Positions 59,607 to 64,000 of a stretch of DNA of 64,000 nt are shown one piece after another. The notes beneath the pieces are model-generated. The model was given only the letters and a program-made list of their open reading frames with translations. It was not told the DNA's origin and did not search any database. Position numbers and translations under genes: made by a program. This DNA comes from Paenibacillus pasadenensis DSM 19293 (GTDB lineage: Bacteria; Bacillota; Bacilli; Paenibacillales; Paenibacillaceae). The stretch covers positions 210,336-274,335 of the forward strand of contig NZ_AULW01000016.1 in the NCBI RefSeq assembly GCF_000422485.1, in the 5' to 3' direction. How positions within the stretch are numbered: the stretch's first letter is position 1; the number at the start of each line of letters is the position of its first letter.

Positions 59607-60860
59607 ATGGGCTCAAGGCTAAGGTGGAGGCTCCCCGCACGCGCGGTGCTTCCGCCGGAAAGAAGGCTCGGCCGCGACGCGGTCGTCTCGCTGATCATCC
59701 ACAGCTGCTTCCAGTTCGGAGCGTCGATGTCGGGGCTGTTCCTCAACCTGTATCTGTGGCGGCTGACGGAAAGCCTGGCGGTGAACGGCATGTACAACAT
59801 CATCAGCTTCGGCATCACGCCGGCGGCCTTCGCGCTCGGCGGCTGGCTCGCCAAGCGCAAGGACCGGATGGTCGCGTACCGGCTCGGCATCGTCATGATC
59901 GCGGTCTTCTACCTGCTCGTCGTCATCGCCCAGGAAAACGTCGCCGAGTTCTTCGTGCTCTTCGCCTTGCTGAACGGCATCTCGTCGGGCTTCTACTGGG
60001 TCGGCTACCTCGTGCTCCAGTACGACGTCTCGACCGAGGCCAACCGGATCCGCTACCTCGCGTTCAACATGATCTGCTTCAACTCGGCCGGACTCGCCGG
60101 GCCTGCGCTCGCGGGCTTCATCATCCGCCGCAGCGAGGGGCTGCAGGGCTATATCGTGATCTTCGCCCTCGCCTTCCTCATGTTCGTCGTCGCGGCGGCC
60201 GTCAGCTTCCGCATCCCGTTCAAGCCGGACCGGCACCGGACCTACTACCTGAAGCTGATGGGGCTGCTCATGGGCAAGAACCGGCGCTGGCTGCTGGCGC
60301 TGTACGGCTTCCTCGTGTTCGGGCTGTTCCAGGGCGTCATGCTGTTCCTGCCGAACATCCTGCTCTTCCGCACCGTCGGGCGCGAGGACTGGGTCGGATA
60401 CCTCGGCGTCTTCTTCTCCGCGCTGACGGTCGCCACCGGTTATGTCATCTCCCGCTCCGCTCAAAAGGAACAGGTCCACAAGTACCTGCTGATGTCCTCC
60501 AGCGGCGTCACGATCGGAGCGTCGCTGCTGCTCGTCGACGTCTCGCTCTGGTCGGTCGTGCTGTTCATGATGCTGTTCTCGATCTTCAACCCGCTCGCGG
60601 TCAACACGCTGACCTCCTACTATTACCGGCTCATCGGCACGCTGCCGCTCAAGGGCAACCTGAGGGTGGAGTCCGTCATCATGCGCGAGCTGTTCCTCAA
60701 TACGGGGCGGGTCATCTCCATCGGCATCCTGCTGCTCGTCGCCGGCGGCCTCCAGCCTGCCGGCATGGCGCTCGTGCTCGTCGCGATGGCCGGCCTGCAA
60801 TTCCTGCTGCTGGTGCTGGTCCGCCGCGACGAGCCGGCTGCGGAGCCGGCGGAGGGATGA
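59607..60860 (+). CDS. MFS transporter
   Basis: This encodes a 417-residue membrane protein with about 12 hydrophobic segments. Between segments 2 and 3 it has a basic loop (LAKRKDRMVAYRLG), and a polar loop near the middle (FKPDRHRTYYLKLMGLLMGK) separates the two six-helix halves, the usual MFS layout. ATG 59607 with GGAAGAG upstream is preferred; the longer frame from 59481 would overlap the promoter. The substrate is unknown; it may export or import a small molecule unrelated to the ABC systems nearby. A strong terminator follows. Confidence 0.82.
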   Translation: MGSRLRWRLPARAVLPPERRLGRDAVVSLIIHSCFQFGASMSGLFLNLYLWRLTESLAVNGMYNIISFGITPAAFALGGWLAKRKDRMVAYRLGIVMIAVFYLLVVIAQENVAEFFVLFALLNGISSGFYWVGYLVLQYDVSTEANRIRYLAFNMICFNSAGLAGPALAGFIIRRSEGLQGYIVIFALAFLMFVVAAAVSFRIPFKPDRHRTYYLKLMGLLMGKNRRWLLALYGFLVFGLFQGVMLFLPNILLFRTVGREDWVGYLGVFFSALTVATGYVISRSAQKEQVHKYLLMSSSGVTIGASLLLVDVSLWSVVLFMMLFSIFNPLAVNTLTSYYYRLIGTLPLKGNLRVESVIMRELFLNTGRVISIGILLLVAGGLQPAGMALVLVAMAGLQFLLLVLVRRDEPAAEPAEG

Positions 60861-60920
60861 AGGGCCGCGCCTTCCGACTCGGATGGGCGGATGCAGAGGT
60901 TCTCCCGGCCCGTTCGATCC

Positions 60921-60959
60921 AGCCCGCCTTCGCGCTTTCCGGCGCGAGGGCGGGCTTTT
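60921..60959 (+). terminator. Intrinsic terminator after the MFS gene
   Basis: GCCCGCCTTCGCGC (60922-60935) pairs with 60942-60955, with one G-U pair and a 6-base loop, then TTTT. Confidence 0.85.
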
Positions 60960-61012
60960 CGAATGCGGCCGGCGGCGCAAACTTCAGCCGTTAGGTTTGT
61001 TTTTTCAAGAAC

Positions 61013-61143
61013 TTGGAAAAACCCCATATCCAGCCTATAGGAGGCGATTTATACTGGAAAAGCCATCCGCCCAAGCGGGGGCAGAAGCACCGGCGATACG
61101 GAGAGAGAGGAGGCGGCTGACAACCTTTTTGAAAACGATTACA
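61013..61143 (+). promoter_or_regulatory. Promoter candidate and perfect cre site upstream of the secreted beta-helix gene
   Basis: TTGGAA near 61013 followed after 17 bases by TATAGG is a possible promoter. Downstream, TTGAAAACGATTACA (61129-61143) matches the CcpA consensus WTGNAANCGNWNNCW at every defined position. A cre site between promoter and gene normally acts as a roadblock when preferred sugars are present. Confidence 0.65.
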
Positions 61144-61197
61144 GAAAGACGGCCAGCCTGAAAAAACAAGCAAGGCCAATCCGAAGGAGGATGAAAA

Positions 61198-63927
61198 ATG
61201 AAGCGATTGTTCCTGACGGCCGCCGCGGCGATGGCGCTGGGCGGCCTGGCGGCTGGGGCGGCCTCGGCCGCTCCGGTCAGCGACGCCAACACGACGATGT
61301 TCGGACCGGACGTCTATGTGTTCGATCCGTCCATGCCGGCGGCGGACATCTCCGCCACGGCGACGTCGATTTTCGGCTTGCTGGAGTCGGCCGAGTTCAG
61401 CACGAGCCGCAAGGCGCTGCTGTTCAAGCCGGGCACGTACAACGTCAGCTTCAACGTCGGCTTCTACACGCATGTCGCCGGACTCGGACGCAATCCCGGC
61501 GACGTGACGGTGACCGGCGGGGTGAATGTCAATGCCGACTGGGACAACGGCAATGCGACGCGCAACTTTTGGCGCGCGATCGAGAACATGACGCTTGCGC
61601 CGGCTAGCGGCAAGACGCAGATCGCCGTCTCCCAGGCCGCGCCGCTGCGCCGCCTGAACGTCAAGGGCGAGCTCGACCTGTTTGACTTCGACTCCAACTG
61701 GAATGCCGGCTGGGCGAGCGGCGGCTTCCTCGCCGACTCCAGGGTCGACGGCAAGATCGTGCCTGCGTCGCAGCAGCAGTGGTTTTCCCGCAACAGCGAG
61801 TGGGGCGAGTGGACGAACGGCGTCTGGAACATGGTGTTCGTCGGCAGCAAAAACGCGCCGGCCGCCAGCTTTCCCGATCCGCCCTACACGGTCGTGCCGA
61901 CGACGCCGCTCATCCGCGAGAAGCCTTATCTGTATGTGGACGGAAACGGCCAGTATCAGGTGTTCGTGCCCGCGCTGCAAAGCGGCACGCAGGGCGTCAG
62001 CTGGGCGGCCGGCTCGACGCCGGGCCAGTCGATTCCGATCGGACAGTTCTACATCGCGCGTCCTGAAAGCGCTACCGCAGCCGCGCTGAACGCCGCGCTC
62101 GCTCAAGGCAAGCATCTGCTGTTCACGCCGGGCATCTATCATCTGAACGATACGATCCGGATCACCTCCGCCAATACGGTCGTGCTCGGCATCGGCATCC
62201 CGACGCTCGTGCCGGATACGGGCCTGGCGGCGATGAGCGTCGCCGACGTGGACGGGGTGAAGATCGCCGGGCTCATGTTCGACGCCGGCCCGGCGAGCTC
62301 GCCGGTGCTGCTGGAGGTCGGCCCGCAGGGCAGCGCCGCCCGCCACCAGGCCAATCCGACGTCGCTCCATGACCTGACGTTCCGCACTGGCGGAGGATCG
62401 AACGGACGCAACGAGGTCAGCCTGCGCATCAACAGCAGCGACGTCATCGGCGACCATTTCTGGATCTGGCGGGCGGACCACGGCGCCGGAGCGGGCTGGA
62501 CGTCCAACGTCTCCAAGAACGGGCTCGTCGTCAACGGAACCGACGTTACGCTGTACGGCCTGTTCAACGAGCATCACAACGAGTACCAGACGGTGTGGAA
62601 CGGCAACGGCGGGCGGCTGTACTTCTACCAGTCCGAGATTCCGTACGACGTCCCGAACCAGGCTTCCTGGAAAAGCGGCGGCGGCGCCGTGAACGGCTAT
62701 GCCTCCTACAAGGTCGGAGACGGCGTGACGAGCCACGAGGCGTGGGGGCTCGGCATCTACTCCTACTTCCGCGACGCGGCCGTCAAGCTGGGCAGCGCCA
62801 TCGAGGCGCCGAACGCGCCGGGCGTGAAATTCCACAACATGACGACGATCTGGCTCTCCGGCACGGCAGGCAGCGAGATTACGCATATCGTCAACAACAT
62901 CGGCGGCCGCGTGTACGCCAACACGCCGGCCGAGGCGATGCGCCAGACGCTGACGGAATGGGCCGGCAACGGCTCGGCGACGCCTGCTCCAAGCGCGACT
63001 CCGACACCAACGCCGACACCAACGCCGACACCAACGCCGACACCAACGCCGACGGCAACTCCGACACCAACGCCGACGCCGGGAGCGGCGCTGGACCGTA
63101 CGGGCTGGACGGCGAGCAGCACGCCGTCGAGCGGCGACGCCGCGTCCAACCTGCTGGACGGCAGCATGGCGACGCGCTGGAGCACGGGCACGGCGATGGC
63201 GCCGGGGCAGTCGATCACGATCGACATGAAGGCGTCCAAGTCGTTCAGCAAGCTCGTCATGGACTCCACGGGCAGCGACGGCGATTATGCTCGCGGCTAT
63301 GAAGTGTACGTGTCGGCGGACGGCGCGAGCTGGGGCAGTCCGGTCGCGACGGGCACCGGCAGCGGACCGGTCGTGACGGCCACGTTCGCGTCCCAGACAG
63401 CGCGCTATATCAAGATCGTGCAGACCGGCACGGCGAGCAGCTGGTGGTCGATCCGCGAGCTGAACGTGTACGGCACGGCAGGCGGAGGCCCGACGCCGAC
63501 GCCAAGTCCAACGCCGTCCCCGAGTCCGACGCCGGGAGCGGCGCTGGACCGTACGGGCTGGACGGCGAGCAGCACGCCGTCGAGCGGCGACATCGCGGCC
63601 AACCTGCTGGACGGCAGCATGGCGACGCGCTGGAGCACGGGCACGGCGATGGCGCCGGGGCAGTCGATCACGATCGATATGAAGGCATCCAAGACGTTCA
63701 GCAAGCTCGTCATGGACTCGACGGGCAGCGACGGAGATTATGCGCGCGGCTATGAAGTGTATGTGTCGGCGGACGGCGCGAGCTGGGGCAGTCCGGTGGC
63801 GATGGGCACCGGCAGCGGACCGGTCGTGACGGCCACGTTCGCGCCCCAAACAGCGCGCTATATCAAGATCGTGCAGACCGGCACGGCGAGCAGCTGGTGG
63901 TCGATCCGCGAGCTGAACGTGTACTAG
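61198..63927 (+). CDS. Secreted beta-helix protein with two C-terminal F5/8-type carbohydrate-binding modules
   Basis: This encodes a 909-residue secreted protein. A signal peptide (residues 1-24, ending AASA) leads into a domain with two beta-helix-like parts: MFGPDVYVFDPSMPAADISA and LLFKPGTYNVSFNVGFYTHV early, and LLFTPGIYHLNDTIRI and HFWIWRADHGAGAGW later. This group is often mislabelled adenylyl cyclase or coagulation factor 5/8 protein; I recognise the family but no established activity, and a glycanase or lyase is likely. A Thr-Pro linker (about residues 600-628) precedes two F5/8-type modules at about 630-758 and 781-909. It has its own AAGGAGGATG site and a cre site. Confidence 0.8.
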   Translation: MKRLFLTAAAAMALGGLAAGAASAAPVSDANTTMFGPDVYVFDPSMPAADISATATSIFGLLESAEFSTSRKALLFKPGTYNVSFNVGFYTHVAGLGRNPGDVTVTGGVNVNADWDNGNATRNFWRAIENMTLAPASGKTQIAVSQAAPLRRLNVKGELDLFDFDSNWNAGWASGGFLADSRVDGKIVPASQQQWFSRNSEWGEWTNGVWNMVFVGSKNAPAASFPDPPYTVVPTTPLIREKPYLYVDGNGQYQVFVPALQSGTQGVSWAAGSTPGQSIPIGQFYIARPESATAAALNAALAQGKHLLFTPGIYHLNDTIRITSANTVVLGIGIPTLVPDTGLAAMSVADVDGVKIAGLMFDAGPASSPVLLEVGPQGSAARHQANPTSLHDLTFRTGGGSNGRNEVSLRINSSDVIGDHFWIWRADHGAGAGWTSNVSKNGLVVNGTDVTLYGLFNEHHNEYQTVWNGNGGRLYFYQSEIPYDVPNQASWKSGGGAVNGYASYKVGDGVTSHEAWGLGIYSYFRDAAVKLGSAIEAPNAPGVKFHNMTTIWLSGTAGSEITHIVNNIGGRVYANTPAEAMRQTLTEWAGNGSATPAPSATPTPTPTPTPTPTPTPTPTATPTPTPTPGAALDRTGWTASSTPSSGDAASNLLDGSMATRWSTGTAMAPGQSITIDMKASKSFSKLVMDSTGSDGDYARGYEVYVSADGASWGSPVATGTGSGPVVTATFASQTARYIKIVQTGTASSWWSIRELNVYGTAGGGPTPTPSPTPSPSPTPGAALDRTGWTASSTPSSGDIAANLLDGSMATRWSTGTAMAPGQSITIDMKASKTFSKLVMDSTGSDGDYARGYEVYVSADGASWGSPVAMGTGSGPVVTATFAPQTARYIKIVQTGTASSWWSIRELNVY
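62992..63084 (+). repeat. Thr-Pro linker encoded by short tandem repeats
   Basis: Repeats of the 12-mer ACACCAACGCCG encode a Thr-Pro linker between the beta-helix domain and the first binding module. A shorter Thr/Ser-Pro version (63490-63534) separates the two modules. The linkers are probably extended and may be glycosylated. Confidence 0.85.
63085..63924 (+). repeat. In-gene duplication of the F5/8-type binding module
   Basis: Nucleotides 63085-63471 and 63538-63924 (453 bp apart) encode modules of about 129 residues that differ at only five positions (AS/IA at the start, S/T, T/M and S/P later). Such identity, including most third-codon positions, points to recent duplication or gene conversion. 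Confidence 0.9.
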
Positions 63928-63958
63928 CACAACGGGCTTTTCGGCCGGGCGGCCGGAA

Positions 63959-63984
63959 CCAAGGCATAAACCTGCCTTGGATTT
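63959..63984 (+). terminator. Possible terminator at the window end
   Basis: CCAAGGC (63959-63965) pairs with GCCTTGG (63974-63980), followed by ATTT. The stem is short and the T-run is poor. Confidence 0.35.
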
Positions 63985-64000
63985 GCGAAAACCGGCCGGG

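Noticed and set aside
62992..63084. Short tandem repeats as a regulatory or CRISPR-like element
   Set aside because: They are in frame and encode a Thr-Pro linker typical of modular secreted enzymes.
60991..63930. A minus-strand open frame of about 980 codons opposite the secreted beta-helix gene
   Set aside because: It mirrors the duplicated modules and linker, is Arg/His-rich and lacks start signals; it is an antisense shadow.

Overview
The window looks like a chromosomal segment of a high-GC, spore-forming Firmicute close to Paenibacillus or Cohnella. The reasons are: a piece of the late sporulation sigma factor SigK, strong AGGAGG-type ribosome sites, many MalFG/LplBC-type sugar importers, YesM/YesN and YesS-like regulators, cre-like (CcpA) sites, and a dense run of glycoside hydrolases. 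Nearly everything after about 1.55 kb is GC-rich, while the first 1.5 kb is clearly AT-rich.

Layout. (1) 1-1,550: AT-rich accessory DNA with a small hypothetical gene and a zeta-type toxin with a candidate antitoxin. It ends exactly where the C-terminal half of sigK begins, as expected for the end of a skin-like sigK-intervening element. (2) 2,000-2,400: decayed AraC regulator. (3) 2,500-19,100: first carbohydrate locus. It has a Gfo/Idh/MocA oxidoreductase, a YesS-like membrane AraC regulator followed by a membrane-tethered solute-binding protein, a terminator, then an LplB-LplC-LplA-type importer, two GH29 alpha-L-fucosidases, a beta-helix glycosidase with a PDZ tail and a GH2 enzyme. (4) 19,100-21,800: decayed genes, a histidine phosphatase and an AraC regulator. 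(5) 21,800-45,700: second locus. It has a secreted GH43 (exo-beta-1,3-galactanase type), a LacI regulator with four matching operators, GH35, GH30, and an unusual operon holding two solute-binding proteins, four permeases, a membrane beta-propeller, a Yip1 protein and a DUF5696 protein, closed by a second GH35. The enzymes suggest galactan or arabinogalactan as substrate. (6) 45,800-58,300: third locus. It has a heparinase II/III-like lyase, an importer, a YesN/YesM two-component system, a GH88 unsaturated uronyl hydrolase and a DUF2264 protein. Three promoters here share one architecture: two repeats exactly 21 bp apart, then a -10 box 35 bp after the start of the second repeat. (7) 58,300-59,450: intergenic palindromic repeats and a 47-bp tandem repeat made from the 3' end of a DUF1796 gene. 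(8) 59,500-64,000: an MFS transporter and a secreted beta-helix protein with two nearly identical C-terminal carbohydrate-binding modules.

How it works together. Secreted or lyase-type enzymes cut plant-type or uronate-containing polysaccharides, solute-binding proteins and permeases import the oligosaccharides, and cytoplasmic exo-enzymes (GH29, GH2, GH35, GH88) finish them. No importer here has its own ATPase gene, so all presumably use a shared MsmX-type ATPase encoded elsewhere. The most unusual part is the double-importer operon at 29.3-42.9 kb. The clearest new regulatory signal is the 21-bp repeat promoter design at 45.8, 47.9 and 49.9 kb.
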